A stretch of DNA of 64,000 bases from Ceratotherium simum simum (lineage: Eukaryota; Chordata; Mammalia; Perissodactyla; Rhinocerotidae): NCBI RefSeq assembly GCF_000283155.1, contig NW_004454177.1:9781775-9845774 (forward strand), read 5' to 3'. A program made the translations under genes and the position numbers. Below are positions 35,395-46,453 of the stretch, piece by piece. The notes under the pieces were generated by a model. It was not told where the DNA came from and made no database searches. It saw nothing but the letters and a program-made list of their open reading frames with translations. Every line of letters begins with the position of its first letter. Position 1 is the first letter of the stretch.

Positions 35395-37301
35395 AGGTTG
35401 TTTGTTTTTTTGTTGTTGAGTTTTTTATATATTTTGGCGATTAACCCCTTGTCAGATATATGATTTGCAAATATTTCCTCCCACTTGGTGGGTTGTCTTT
35501 TCATTTTGTTCCTGGTTTCCTTAGTCTTACAGAACCTCTTTAGTCTGATGAAGTACCATTTGTTTATTTTTTCTTTTGTTTCCCTTGCCCAAGTAGAGAT
35601 GGTATTAGAAAAGCTCCTTCCAAGACCGATGTCAAAGAGTGTACTGCCTATATTTTCTTCTAGGAGTTTTATGGTTTCACATCTTGCCTTCAAGTTTTTA
35701 ATCCATTTTGAGTTAATTTTTGTGTATGGTGTAAGATAATGGTCTACTTTCTTTCTTTTGCATGCGGCTGTCCAGTTTTCCCAGCACCATTTGTTGAAGA
35801 CAGTTTCCTTTCTCCATTTTATGTTCTTGAATCCTTTGCCAAAGATTAGCTATCTGTAGATGTGTGGTTTTATTTCTGGGCTTTCAATTCTCTTCCATTG
35901 TCTGTTTTTGTGCCAGTACCATGCTGTTTTGATTACTATAGCTTTGTAGTATATGTTGAAGTCAGGGATTGTGATGCCTCCAGCTTTGTTCTTTTTTCTC
36001 AGGATTGCTTTGGCTATTCAGGGTCTTTTGTTGCCCCATATGAATTTTAGGATTCTTTGTTCTATTTCTGTGAAGAATGTCATTGGGATTCTGATTGGGA
36101 TTGCATTGAATCTTGCTTTAGGTGATATGGACATTTTAGCTATGTTTATTCTTCCAATGCATGTGCATGGAATATCTTTCCATTTCTTTATGTCTTCTTC
36201 AATTTCTTCCAATAATGTCTGATAGTTTTCGTTGTATAGGTCTTTCACCTCCTTGGTTAAATTTATTCCTAAATATTTTATTCTTTTTGTTGTGATTGTA
36301 AATGGGATTTTATCCTTGAGTTCTTTTTCTGTTAGTTCGTTACTAGAGTATAGAAATGCAACTGATTTTTGTAAGTTGATTTTGTGCCCTGTAACTTTGC
36401 TGTTGTTGTTGATTATTTCTAATAGCTTTCTGACAGATTCTTTAGAGTTTTCTATATATAGGATCATGTCATCTGCAAACAGCGAGAGTTTCACATCTTC
36501 CTTGCCAATTTGGATACATTTTATTTCTTTTTCTTGCCAAGTTATTCTGGCCAAAACCTCCAGTATTATGTTGAATAAGAGTGGTGAGAGTGGACACCCT
36601 AGTTTTGTGTCTGTTCTCAGAAGGATGGCTTTCAATTTTTTACCATTGAGTATGATGTTGGCTGTGGGTTTGTCATATATGACCTTTATTATGTTGAGGT
36701 ACTTTCCTCCTATACCTATTTTATTGAGAGTATTTTTTTAATCATAAATGGATCTTGGATCTTGTAAAATGCTTTCTCAGCATCTATTGAGATGATCGTC
36801 TGATTTTTATTCCTCATTTTGACAATGTGGTGTATCACATTGATTGATTTGCAGATGTTGAACCATCCCTGCACCCTGGGTATAAATCCCACTTGATCAT
36901 GGTGTATGATCCTTTTAATGTATTGCTGTATTCATGCTGTAAAATATTGTTTGCCAATATTTTATTGAGGATTTTTTCCATCTATGTTCATCAGTGATAT
37001 TGGCCTGTAATTTTTCTTTTTTATGTTGTCCTTGTCTGGCTTTAGGATCAGGGTGATATTGGCCTCACAGAATGAGTTAGGAAGTGTTCCATCTTTTTCA
37101 ATTTTTTGGAATAGTTTGAGAAGGATAGGTATTAAATCTTCTTTGGGTACTTGGTAGAATTCTCCAGAGATGCCATCTAGTCCTGGACTTTTGTTTTTTG
37201 GAAGGTTTTTGACTATTGTTTCAATCTCTTTACTTGTGATTGGTCTACGCAGATTCTCTATTTCTTCTTGATACAGTTTTGGGAGGTTGTATGAGTCTAA
37301 G

Positions 37302-37851
37302 NNNNNNNNNNNNNNNNNNNNNNNNNNNNNNNNNNNNNNNNNNNNNNNNNNNNNNNNNNNNNNNNNNNNNNNNNNNNNNNNNNNNNNNNNNNNNNNNNNN
37401 NNNNNNNNNNNNNNNNNNNNNNNNNNNNNNNNNNNNNNNNNNNNNNNNNNNNNNNNNNNNNNNNNNNNNNNNNNNNNNNNNNNNNNNNNNNNNNNNNNNN
37501 NNNNNNNNNNNNNNNNNNNNNNNNNNNNNNNNNNNNNNNNNNNNNNNNNNNNNNNNNNNNNNNNNNNNNNNNNNNNNNNNNNNNNNNNNNNNNNNNNNNN
37601 NNNNNNNNNNNNNNNNNNNNNNNNNNNNNNNNNNNNNNNNNNNNNNNNNNNNNNNNNNNNNNNNNNNNNNNNNNNNNNNNNNNNNNNNNNNNNNNNNNNN
37701 NNNNNNNNNNNNNNNNNNNNNNNNNNNNNNNNNNNNNNNNNNNNNNNNNNNNNNNNNNNNNNNNNNNNNNNNNNNNNNNNNNNNNNNNNNNNNNNNNNNN
37801 NNNNNNNNNNNNNNNNNNNNNNNNNNNNNNNNNNNNNNNNNNNNNNNNNNN
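37302..37851. other. Assembly gap (550 N)
   Basis: A run of 550 unknown bases inside L1 ORF2, between the end of the endonuclease domain and the start of the RT domain. The missing L1 part would be expected to be a few hundred bases longer or similar. The apparent open frames across it are artefacts. Confidence 0.99.
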
Positions 37852-37981
37852 TGCTTGATATGATTTCAATCTTCTTAAATTTATTGAGCCTTACCTTGTT
37901 TCCCAATATATGGTCTATCTTTGAGAATGTTCCATGTGCACTTGAGAAGAATGTGTATTCTGCTGTTTTTGGATGGAGTGT

Positions 37982-38001
37982 TCTCTCTCTCTCTCTCTCT
38001 A
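37982..38001 (+). repeat. (TC)n microsatellite in L1 ORF2
   Basis: Ten TC units. On the coding strand this gives a run of Glu/Arg codons (the RERERE segment) inserted in the endonuclease-domain frame without shifting it. Confidence 0.85.
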
Positions 38002-39007
38002 TAAAGTCCATCTGGTCTAGTTTTTCATTTAATTCCACTATTTCCCTGTTGACTTTCTGTCTCAATGATCTATCCATTGATGTAAGTGGGCTGTTGAGGT
38101 CCCTTACTATTTTTATGTTGCTGTTAATTTCTCCTTTTAGGTCTATTAATAGTTGCTTTATGTACTTTGGTGTTCCTATGTTAGGTGCATATATATTTAT
38201 AAGTGTTATGTCCTCTTGGTGGAGTGTCCCTTTTATCATTACATACTGGCCCACTTTGTTTCTCATTGCCTTTTTAATCTTGAAGTCTACTTTGTATGAC
38301 ATAAATATGGCAATACCTGCTTTCTTTTGTTTGCCATTAGCTTGAAGTATCGTCTTCCATCCCTTCACTCTGAGCCTGTGTTTGTCTTTAGAGCAGAGAT
38401 GTGTTTCCTGGAGGCAGCATATTTTTGGGTCTTGTTTGTTAATCCACCCAGCCACTCTGCATCTCTTGATTGGAGAATTCAATCCATTTACATACAGAGT
38501 GATTATTGATATATGAGGGCTTAATTCTGCCATTTTATCTCTTATTTTCCAGTTGTTTTGTATTTCTCTTGTTTCTCATCCCATGTATTTCCAACTGCCA
38601 ATTCAGTTTGATGATCCTCTATGATGGTTTTCTCAGTTTTCTCTGTATTTATCATTTGTGTCTCTGTTCTAGTTTTTTGTTTAGTGGTTACTGTGAGGTT
38701 TGTATAAAATATCTCATAGATGAGATAGTCCATTTTCTGATAGCCTCCTATTTCCTTAGTCTAAGCAGGTTCCTTTCCTTTCCTCTTCCTCATCTAAGTT
38801 ATTGTCGTCACAACTTATTCTGTTTTGTGTTGTCAATTTGTGATTAAAATGAATTGATTATAGTTATATTTGATGCTTTCCTTCCCTTTATCTTTAATGT
38901 TATAATTAAGTGTTTGCTGACCTGTTCTGATAGAAAGCTGCAATTTTCTGATTTTGTCTGTTTATTTATCTCCTTGCTCAAGGCTTTGCAAACACTTTCT
39001 TTTTTTT

Positions 39008-39989
39008 TCAGGTATGAGGGCCTTCTTGATCATTTCTTGTGTGTGTGGGGGGGTGTCTTGTGGTGATGAACTCCCTCAGCTTTTGTTTGTCTGCAAAAGT
39101 TTTTATTTCTTCATCATATCTGAAGGATAGTTTCATCAGATAGAGTATTCTTGGCTGAAAGTTTTTGTCTTTCAGTATTTTGAATATATCATTCCCCTCT
39201 CTCCTAGCCTGCAATGTTTCTGTTGAGAAATCCACTGAAAGCCTGATAGAGGTTCCTTTGTAGATTATTTTCTTCTGCTGCGTTGCCCTTAATATTTTTT
39301 CTTTGTCATTGACTTTTGTCAGTTTTACTAATATATGCCTGGGAATTCTTTTTACATTGATATAATTAAGAGTTCTATTAGCTTCATTTACATGTATTTC
39401 CAGTTCTTTCTCCAGGTTTGGGAAGTTCTCATCTACTATTTCTTTGAACAAGGTCTCTCCTCCTTTCTCCCTCTCTCATCCCTCTGGAATACCTAAAATC
39501 CTTATGTTGTATTTCCTAATTGAGTCAGATATTTCTCAGAGAATTTCTTCCTTTCTTTTTAGTCTTAGTTCTCTCTCCTCCTCCACCCGAAGCACTTCCA
39601 TATTTCTGTCCTCTAAATTACTAATTCTGTCCTCTAAATTACTAATTCTGTCCTAATATCTATATCTAATATCTAAATACTAATATCAGCTTTGTTTTTT
39701 AAGGAGTCCAGATTTTTTTTATCTCATTCATTGTGTTCTTCATCTCCGCCATTTCTGATTTTTTTTTAATAGTTTCAATCTCTTTTGGAAAGAATTCCCT
39801 CTGCTCATTAATTTTATTCCTGATATCATTGAATTGTCTTCCTGAGTTTTCTTGTAACTCATTGAGTTTCTTTGTGATATCTATTTTGAATTCTCTGTGA
39901 TTTAGATTGTAAATTTCTGTGACTTCAAGATTGGTTGCCGGATACTTGTCTTTTTCCTTCTGGTCTGGATTGTTAGTGTATTTCTTCAT
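39008..39989 (-). pseudogene. L1 ORF1, broken
   Basis: The likely start is ATG 39989 (MKKYTNNPDQKEKDKYP). The N-terminal part runs open to a stop near 39699, giving KLNELQENSGRQFNDIRNKI in a coiled-coil-like region. 39444-39699 holds frame-breaking changes and a 21-bp tandem repeat. The C-terminal domain (39451-39008) is open and contains NYINVKRIPRHILVKLTKV, an RRM-adjacent block, and DKNFQPRILYLMKLSF. The total span (about 327 codons) fits a normal ORF1p. ORF1p would be the RNA-binding partner of ORF2p in the L1 particle. Confidence 0.85.
39605..39655 (-). repeat. 21-bp tandem repeat in L1 ORF1 coiled coil
   Basis: The unit begins 'tctgtcctctaaattactaa' plus one base, and is repeated at a period of exactly 21 (starts at 39605, 39626 and 39647). 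In antisense it encodes the heptad RISNLED twice, plus a third partial copy. 21 bp is one heptad of a coiled coil. Confidence 0.9.
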
Positions 39990-40179
39990 GCTGTTTGATG
40001 GGGTGGACCTTAGCTGGCACATAGTGGTAGTATCTGGTCGCAGATTCCACCTGCCACCACGGGGCGGGGGGGACAGGAGCTGTGTTTTCTGAGCCCACCA
40101 CATCCACTGGCAGTTGTGCCCATCCATTGGAAGTTGTGCTGATAAGGCTATCTGTGTCTGGCCACTGCTGCTTCCCACA

Positions 40180-40704
40180 TGCAGGTGCTCTCTCAGTGAT
40201 CCCCGACCCTGGCTGACTGGTGGAGCTGGTGCACCAGGCAGGATGAGGGGAGAGGGAGACTTCTTTCCTGCCTGTGCTCCTGCTCTGCACTCACTGGCAG
40301 CCCACCTGGGCTTCTCGGCTTGGTGGGGATGCCCTCACGGTGGCTTAGCCACCTCAGTATGGAGCATTCCTATGGACTGGGAAGAAACTCCCAGAGCAAA
40401 AGCATTCCCACGGAGGGCTGCCTTTTCCTCCTTCTCCTCTGAGAGTCATGCACTGGCCACTGGGTGAGGTCCCATGCCATAGATTGCTGCTGCTAGGTAG
40501 GGGGAGGAGATCCACTTACCTCCTTCCACTGCCTCCTGGGGGGTCCAGCACCCCCACTTTCAGAAGTATGGCTGCATGGATGTCTCAGATGTCTATTGGG
40601 TTGTGTGAATGTCCTCTGTTGGTTAATGAATGTCCTTTTCCTTGTATCTTAGCAGGGAGAGCCTAGGGGAACAGCTCACTCTGCCATGATGCTGACATTA
40701 CCCC
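40180..40704 (-). promoter_or_regulatory. L1 5' UTR / internal promoter region
   Basis: The GC-rich segment between the 5' end of the L1 and ORF1. L1 5' UTRs carry an internal RNA polymerase II promoter. A YY1-like 'catcatggc' sits close to the 5' end. I infer function from position; nothing in the sequence shows present activity. Confidence 0.55.
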
Positions 40705-40714
40705 TGATTCTTTT

Positions 40715-41904
40715 CTTATAACTGCCTTTTCTTGCTTTATCTTACCATTATATTTCCTTTTCTCTATTTATTATGCTTATTTTAAATTATTAACCTGTTT
40801 ATTCCATTAGTTCTAACTTATCTTGTATCAGTTGTCCAGTTTGTCTTTCTTTTACAGTGGTGATGCTTCTTAGGTGTCTGGTAGTTTTTGCCTGTGAGTT
40901 CATTTCCCCCTGGGAGTATTAGCTATCTTGGCTTGAGTTGTTACTGGGGAAGAGATCAAGATCTAGGCCTCAGTGTGAGCTGCCCCTATTGGGTTAATAA
41001 GGGAGTGGAGCATTGAGAGGCACGTATAGCCTCGGCTTGCTCTCCCTGCTTTGCTAACCTCTCACCAGGGAGCCTGCTTGTTGGGAGTAGCGCAGATTCC
41101 CGAGCACTCCTGTTTTCTGAGGACTATGTCTCCCTGATTTGTAACTTGCAGGCTCTATAAGTATGGAAAGTGTGGGAGGAGAGAAATCTCAAGGACATGC
41201 TGGTCTTCTGCACCTGCTCTCCACCTCAGTCAGGCTCAAGTGCTTCCTTGACATTTCTCCCACTCATTCTGTGGTGCCCTCTGGAGCTGATATTCTTCTA
41301 TCCTGTAGGGCTGAGAGGGGTAACAATGCACCCAGAACAGTGTGGTGGATGCAGAAAAGACAGCTCACAGGCCCTCTGCCAGTAGTGGTGCATGACCCTC
41401 TTCTGCTCTGAGCTGCTCTTTCTTCTCCGCATCCAGTCATGATCACCCCTTGTCTCCCTAGGCTTCCTCAGAGTCTTTGTTTCAGTTCTTCAAATCTTTA
41501 CTTTTCTGTTTACTTCTGAAGTATCTCCAGGGTTGGAATAGAGGAGGAAACTCACAGCCCATTTTCAGCTCCACACTTCCACTCACTCTGCTCCCTTTTA
41601 CTCCCACCCCCACCCCCCCTCCAGGCAAATGTTATTCACAACTTACAGTTGCTTCTTCTGGCAAAAAGCTGTATCACTGTATCAGCCTTTGCTCTCCTAA
41701 ATTAGTTATTGATTCTTCATCTACTTCCCATCTTCAAAAATGTTCTAAATCTTCCAGTCTACTATTGACTCCTCTCCACTTCATATTATCCAGATGTGTT
41801 TATACTTCTTTTCTTCTGCTTTACTTTCGTATTTGTAGGATTTCAAGAAGTAGAAAAATAGAAGCATTTGGTCACTGTGTTGTGTTTACAGAAGTCCTCC
41901 AATA
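40715..41904 (-). mobile_element. Old L1, minus strand, 5' remainder
   Basis: This is the continuation of the old L1 at 30165-34362 on the other side of the younger L1. 40715-41110 looks like antisense L1M ORF1 or 5' UTR. 41110-41900 is a GC-mixed L1 5' UTR-like tract. The assignment of the distal part (41480-41900) is uncertain. A C-rich run at about 41605-41625 could form a G-quadruplex on the minus strand. Confidence 0.5.
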
Positions 41905-42229
41905 GGAAATATTTAGAGAACTAAACAAACTGATTCTCAAGTTCATCTGGAAGGAAAAATATGGAAGAATAGTCCAGAAAATTTTGAAAAAAGAAAGAGA
42001 CTTGATATATTATCACATGCTATAGAGCTATAGGAAATAAAACACTATAGTATTGGCACAAGAAAAGAAAAATCAATTATTAGAATATAGATCTGAGAAG
42101 AAATGCTTAAATGTAATTAGTTCATGAATAGAAATAGGCATTTCAAATCAGTAGGACAATGAACTATTCAATATCTATTCCTGGGACAACTACCTGCCTG
42201 TTTAGAAATAAAATTAAAGTGTACTCCTG

Positions 42230-42298
42230 CTACAGGTTGAATCATATCTCCTCAAAAGATATGTTAAAGTCCTAATCCCTTGTACCTGTGAATGTGAC
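42230..42298 (+). repeat. MLT1-type LTR, left part
   Basis: It starts with 'ctacaggttgaatcatatct' and runs to 'acctgtgaatgtgac', the first 70 bases of an MLT1 LTR. The consensus continues at 43157 with 'tgattttatttggaagtagg'. Confidence 0.8.
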
Positions 42299-43156
42299 TG
42301 TACAGTTAGTTTTGTGTGTCAACTTGGCTAGGCCATGGTGCCCAATTAGCTGGTCAAACACTAGTCTAGACATTTCTGTGAAGGTATTTGTAGATGTGAT
42401 TAACATTTATAATCAGTTGACTTTAAGTAAAGGAGATTACCCTCTATAATGTGGGGGGTGGGCCTCATCCAATCAGTTGAAGGCCTAAAGAGCAAAAACT
42501 GAGGTTTCATGGAGAAGAAATTCTGCCTTAAGACTGTAACATAGAAATCCTGCCTGAGTTTCCAGCCTGCTGGCCTGCCTTATGGATTTTGGACTTGAGA
42601 TTGAAACATCAACTCTTACCTAAATTTCCAACCTGTCAGCCAGCTGTTCTATAGATTTTTTTTTTTTTTTTTGTGAGGAAGATCAGCCCTGAGCTAACAT
42701 CCGTGCTAATCCTCCCCTTTTTGCTGAGAAAGACTGGCTCTGAGCTAACATCTATTGCCAATCCGCCTCCTTTTTTTTTTTCCCAAAGCCCCATTAGATA
42801 GGTGTATGTCATAGTTGCACATCCTTCTAGTTGCTGTATGTGGGATGTGGCCTCAGCATGGCCGGACAAGCTGTGCGTCGGTGCATGCCCAGGATCCGAA
42901 CCCGGGCCGCCAGTAGCAGAGCGCATGCACTTAACCGCTAAGCCACAGGGCCAGCCCTCTATAGATTTTTGACTTGCCAGCCTCCACGATCACTTGATCT
43001 AATTCCTTAAAATAAATTTCTCTCTCTCTATATATATATATATACATGTATATACACACATACATATATAGATATTATATATAAAATGTAACATATAAAA
43101 TATTCTTACATATGTATACAATTGGTTCAGTTTCTCTGGAGCACCCTGACTGATAC
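42299..43156 (+). repeat. MLT2-type ERVL LTR inserted in MLT1
   Basis: It begins 'tgtacagttagttttgtgtg' and has 'caacttggctaggccatggt', 'aaagcaaaaactgaggtttc'-type middle sequence, 'ttccttaaaataaatttctc' with the poly(A) signal, a TA-rich run at 43020-43080, and the end 'ggttcagtttctctggagca' followed by 'ccctgactgatacca'. This follows MLT2. It starts with TG and ends with CA. An ERE interrupts it. Confidence 0.8.
42661..42958 (-). mobile_element. ERE-type SINE with 12-bp duplication
   Basis: Antisense ERE with a T run at 42655-42672, 'gctgagaaagactggctctg', 'tcatagttgcacatccttct', 'ggatccgaacccgggccgcc' (B-box region) and a head ending in 'agccacagggccagcc'. A perfect 12-bp duplication 'ctatagattttt' flanks it (42649-42660 and 42959-42970). 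It is the innermost and youngest layer of the nest. Confidence 0.95.
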
Positions 43157-43539
43157 CATGATTTTATTTGGAAGTAGGATGTTGGCAGATGTAATCAAGT
43201 TACGATGAGGTCATTAAGGTGGGCCTTAATCCAATATGCCTGGAGTCCTTATAAAAAGAAGAACACTGCCACTGAAGACAGAAGCACACAGGGACAACGC
43301 CATGTGATGACAAGGGCAGAGATTAGAGGGATGTGGCTGCAAGCCAAGGAATTCCAGTCACCACCAGAAGCTGGAAGAGGCAAGGAAGGGTTCTACCCAG
43401 AGTCTCAGAGGAAACATGGCAAAGCTAACACCTTGATTTCAGACTTCTATCTTCCAGGACTATGAGAGAATAAATTTTTCTTCTTTTAAGCCACCCAGTT
43501 TGTGGTACTTTATTACAGCACCCCTACAGAACTAATATA
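43157..43539 (+). repeat. MLT1-type LTR, right part
   Basis: It resumes the MLT1 consensus: 'ggatgttggcagatgtaatc', 'tgcctggagtccttataaaa', 'gacaacgccatgtgatgaca', 'gagagaataaatttttcttc' and 'aagccacccagtttgtggta', and ends near 'acagaactaatataa'. The order matches the left part at 42230-42298. Confidence 0.85.
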
Positions 43540-43659
43540 ATCTTTTATCTAACTCCACACATAAAAATTCATTCCAGAGGAATTAAACAGATAAGTATAA
43601 AAAACTATAAAATTATTCGAATAACAAAGAATAATATCTAGAAATGTAGATCACTTACT

Positions 43660-43797
43660 AAATCCGGGCATGGTGCTCAGTGCTTTTCTGGACAGGCACT
43701 ATCTTTGTCTCTGTTTTGCAGACCAATGAGCAGGCCTGGATCCAGCAAGAGGCACAGTCAAGATTTGAACCCACAAAGTCTGAATTCAGAATCTATA
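43660..43797 (-). repeat. MIR-like remnant
   Basis: It contains 'gcatggtgctcagtgctttt', 'tctgttttgcagaccaatga', and 'gtcaagatttgaacccacaa', in antisense MIR order. Diverged. Confidence 0.45.
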
Positions 43798-44369
43798 GGA
43801 GAAAAAAAGTGTTGGAAAGGGGAGGGCTCTACTATGAAAGATACAAAACCAAAAGCCAAAAGGAAGAAAAGTTGACAGCCTAACCGCGTGAAAATTCAGC
43901 AATTCAGTATGACAAAGGCAATGTAAATAAAGTTAAGACAAGACATAGGGAAAAGTACTTTCGATATATCTAATAGACAAAGGACACAGCTACTGTAAAC
44001 CAGAGAAGAAAAATCAAATAACTTAGCAAACAATAACAAGGGACATAAATAGATAAAGAGAATAAAAGTGCAAATGGCCAATAAACACATGAAGAGACGT
44101 TTATTCTCGCTAATAATCAGGGAAATGCACGTTGAATGACGTCACTTTTTGCTTTTTAATTTGGCAAAGAGTAAAGTGGTTGATAATACTGTTTTACTGA
44201 CGAATTACTCTCCCACGCTATTGGTAGGTTATGACTTGGTAAAGGCTTTTTGGTACTTAATTTCACAGTGTGCATAATAATAAGAAATGCACGTTCTCTT
44301 CAATCCAGCAATCTCCTCTCGCCCTCCCCCTCACACTCACATTAGATTTCCATATCAGTCAGGACATAT

Positions 44370-44868
44370 GATAGAATTCTGGTTAACTTAAGCAGAAAAT
44401 TAGCTTAATAGGAAAATATCTGGTAGTTTGCAGAGTTGATGGAAAGCCTTGACGTCCAAGTTCAACAATCTGGCAGGAGTCAATGGAGACTGGAGAGCTG
44501 AAGATCCAGCGAAGTTCATGCCTCAGGAACAGTCTGATTGCAGGCAGCCACTCTCTCTGTCACCGTTAGAATTGTGGCCACCACTACTCCACTCTGTCAT
44601 CACTGCTGCTGCCACTAACAGCCTCTAACTGTCTTTGAGCCTTTGTGTTACTCTCTGCTGATTCACAAACCCAGGTGAGTGCTATTGGTTAAGCATAGGT
44701 CACATCCTGATCTTGGCACCAGGGGCAGAGCCAAGACATGTGTGGCTTCTTTCAGCATTTAAAGTGGAGATGGGGGCCTGCCACCTACATAGATTTACAC
44801 CTTGAATAGGGAAAGTGTTTGTATAAAGAGCAGCCAAAGTCAGCAAATACCTATAAATGGATCTGCCT
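44370..44868 (+). repeat. Probable hAT/MER1-type DNA transposon remnant (second copy)
   Basis: It starts with 'ctggttaacttaagcagaaa', contains 'ggtgagtgctattggttaag', and has a middle block rich in 'ccactactccactctg' and 'tgctgctgccactaaca'. It shares its beginning with 25368-25830. It stops where the MLT2 LTR begins. Confidence 0.5.
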
Positions 44869-45406
44869 GTATCAGTCAGGGTTCTTCAGAGAAACAGGAC
44901 ATATATATATAGAGAGAGGGGTGGAGGAGGGGTGTGGAGGGGAAAATTTATTATAAGGAATTGGTTCACATGATTACCGAGGCTAAGAAGTCCCAAGATC
45001 TACAGTTGGTAACCTGGAGACCCAGGACAACCAATAGTGTAAGTTCTAGTCCAACTCCAAAGACCTGAGAACCAGGAGAACTGATGGTAGAAATTCCATT
45101 CCCAAAGCTGGCAGGCTAGAGACCCAAGAAGGGCCAATGTTTCAGTTTGAGTCTGAAGGTAGAAAAGAACCAATATCCCACCCAGTTCAACCAGTCAGGC
45201 AGGAGGAGTTCCCTCTTACTCAGCCTTTTTGTTCTATTCAGGTCTTCAATTGATAGGATGAGGCCAACCCACATTAGGAGGGCAATCTGATTTACTCAGT
45301 TTACCAAGTCAAATATTCATCTCATCTAGGAACACCCTCATGGACATACCCAGAATGTCTGGGCACCTCGTCACCTGGTTGTTGACCTATTAAATTAGCC
45401 ATCACA
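44869..45406 (-). repeat. MLT2-type ERVL solo LTR
   Basis: Antisense MLT2 that begins 'tgtatcagtcagggttcttc' and contains 'aggaattggttcacatgatt', 'aagtcccaagatctacagtt', 'cagtcaggcaggaggagttc', 'tcaattgataggatgaggcc' and 'catctaggaacaccctcatg', and ends 'ttagccatcaca'. It starts with TG and ends with CA. No internal retroviral sequence adjoins it. Confidence 0.85.
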
Positions 45407-46438
45407 CCGCTATTGTGGCTACTCAAGATCTATAGACACTCTCTTCCCATATTTTCCCTAAACCTGCCCATGCCAAAAAGTATTTGGCTACCATCATGTA
45501 ACTTTCCCATGTACAGATCAAAAGCACCAGCCTTCTCCCTTTAGGGAGATAGCCCAGGGTCTCATCAGTTACCACATCCAGATCTCCATCCAGGATCTCT
45601 GGGTCATGTGCATTCCGTCTCTAATTTTCACTATTCCATCTCTATATTCTATAAACTATAGTGGTGTGTTGGAGCCAGCTCATACTAGGATTTTTGTGAA
45701 CTGGTTATCAACACAACCATTATTCAAAATTAGATTATATACACTTACAACGAAATAAATTATATTAAACACAAAAGGAGTAAATACTCAAAACTCATCA
45801 CTTCCTAATTATTTTACTATTATCTATAGTCTTGAAGTTATTTCATCTATTGTACCTGTGTGGTGGAAATACTGTAGCCTGACATTCTACTCAACACCTT
45901 TTCTCAACTGTGTTCAATAATATCACATTAGTGGCATGCAATTGGACAGTGCAAGTATTTATACAACAAAAATGGGCAAACATCACCATAAACTAAGGCT
46001 TATTTCTTTTTTTTTTCTTTATTTTTGAGTGACTGTCTAGACTTAAGGAAGTGACAGAAAAAATGTCAATAATGGTGATTAAACTTAAATATGCATCACG
46101 TCTACTGCTGTTCATTGTGAATAGCAAAAAATTGATATAATATTCATCTAGTGTTTGAAAACTATTACCTGATGCAGCAGTAGGGTTTTCAAGCTGTGAA
46201 CAAACCAGTGAAGTCTGACATAGATCTTCATTGCGTTACTTCCTTCTTATTTGTTAACATAAAAGAAAATATCAGCCAACGTTTACGTCAGAACTAGACT
46301 AATTCATCACCTGCAATCAGAGATTGGCTACAGATACAAGAATTTGGCAAAAATCAATACAAGTATTCTGTGAGAATCAATTGACTATACTGAATTTACA
46401 AGTAAGATATCGTATATTTATTATTATTTGTAAATTAT
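45407..46438. other. Unassigned sequence
   Basis: No gene is supported. 45640-45830 ('ggtgtgttggagccagctca', 'tgtgaactggttatcaacac') resembles an old dispersed element, but I cannot name it. T-rich near 46005-46025. Confidence 0.35.
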
Positions 46439-46453
46439 GTGAATACATTTTTT

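Larger units (their letters stand above)
34429..38533 (-). pseudogene. L1 ORF2 (endonuclease, RT, C-terminal domain), inactivated
   Basis: It starts at ATG 38533 with MAELSPHISIITLYVNGLNSP. The endonuclease has QETH, an altered 'RDLN' where the family usually has GDFN, and SAHGTFSKIDHILG. The frame stays open from 38533 to the gap edge, and after the gap through about 36962. The RT core is on 36635-36018, with FADD at 36479-36468. The C-terminal part (34967-34647) has [14 protein letters not shown] and a frameshift, and the end lies at 34429. Removing the ERE leaves about 3.9 kb, matching a normal ORF2 of roughly 1,275 residues. It is inactive because of frameshifts near 36635-36960, around 36018 and at about 34650, and because of the ERE. 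Confidence 0.88.
34363..40704 (-). mobile_element. Full-length L1, minus strand, with target-site duplication
   Basis: From 5' (40704) to 3' (34363) it has a GC-rich 5' UTR, ORF1, ORF2, a 3' UTR and a short poly(A) seen as T at 34359-34366. The 10-bp duplication 'tgattctttt' is at 34353-34362 and 40705-40714. The 5' end has a YY1-like 'catcatggc' within about 20 bases of the start, as in active L1 promoters. It interrupts an older L1 of the same orientation. It is dead: ORF1 has stops, ORF2 has frameshifts, an ERE sits in ORF2 and 550 bases are unsequenced. Confidence 0.92.
41925..44300 (+). mobile_element. L1M-like plus-strand fragment hosting nested LTRs
   Basis: L1 ORF2 sequence appears at 41925-42225 ('actgattctcaagttcatct', 'agtattggcacaagaaaaga') and again, further along the element, at 43560-43660 and 43800-44300 ('aaatggccaataaacacatg', 'cgctaataatcagggaaatg'). 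The pieces are in consensus order, so the LTR nest between them was inserted into this L1. A MIR-like segment occupies 43660-43795. Confidence 0.7.

Noticed and set aside
37240..38345. Long plus-strand frames across the second gap
   Set aside because: They consist of unknown bases and the antisense of L1 ORF2.
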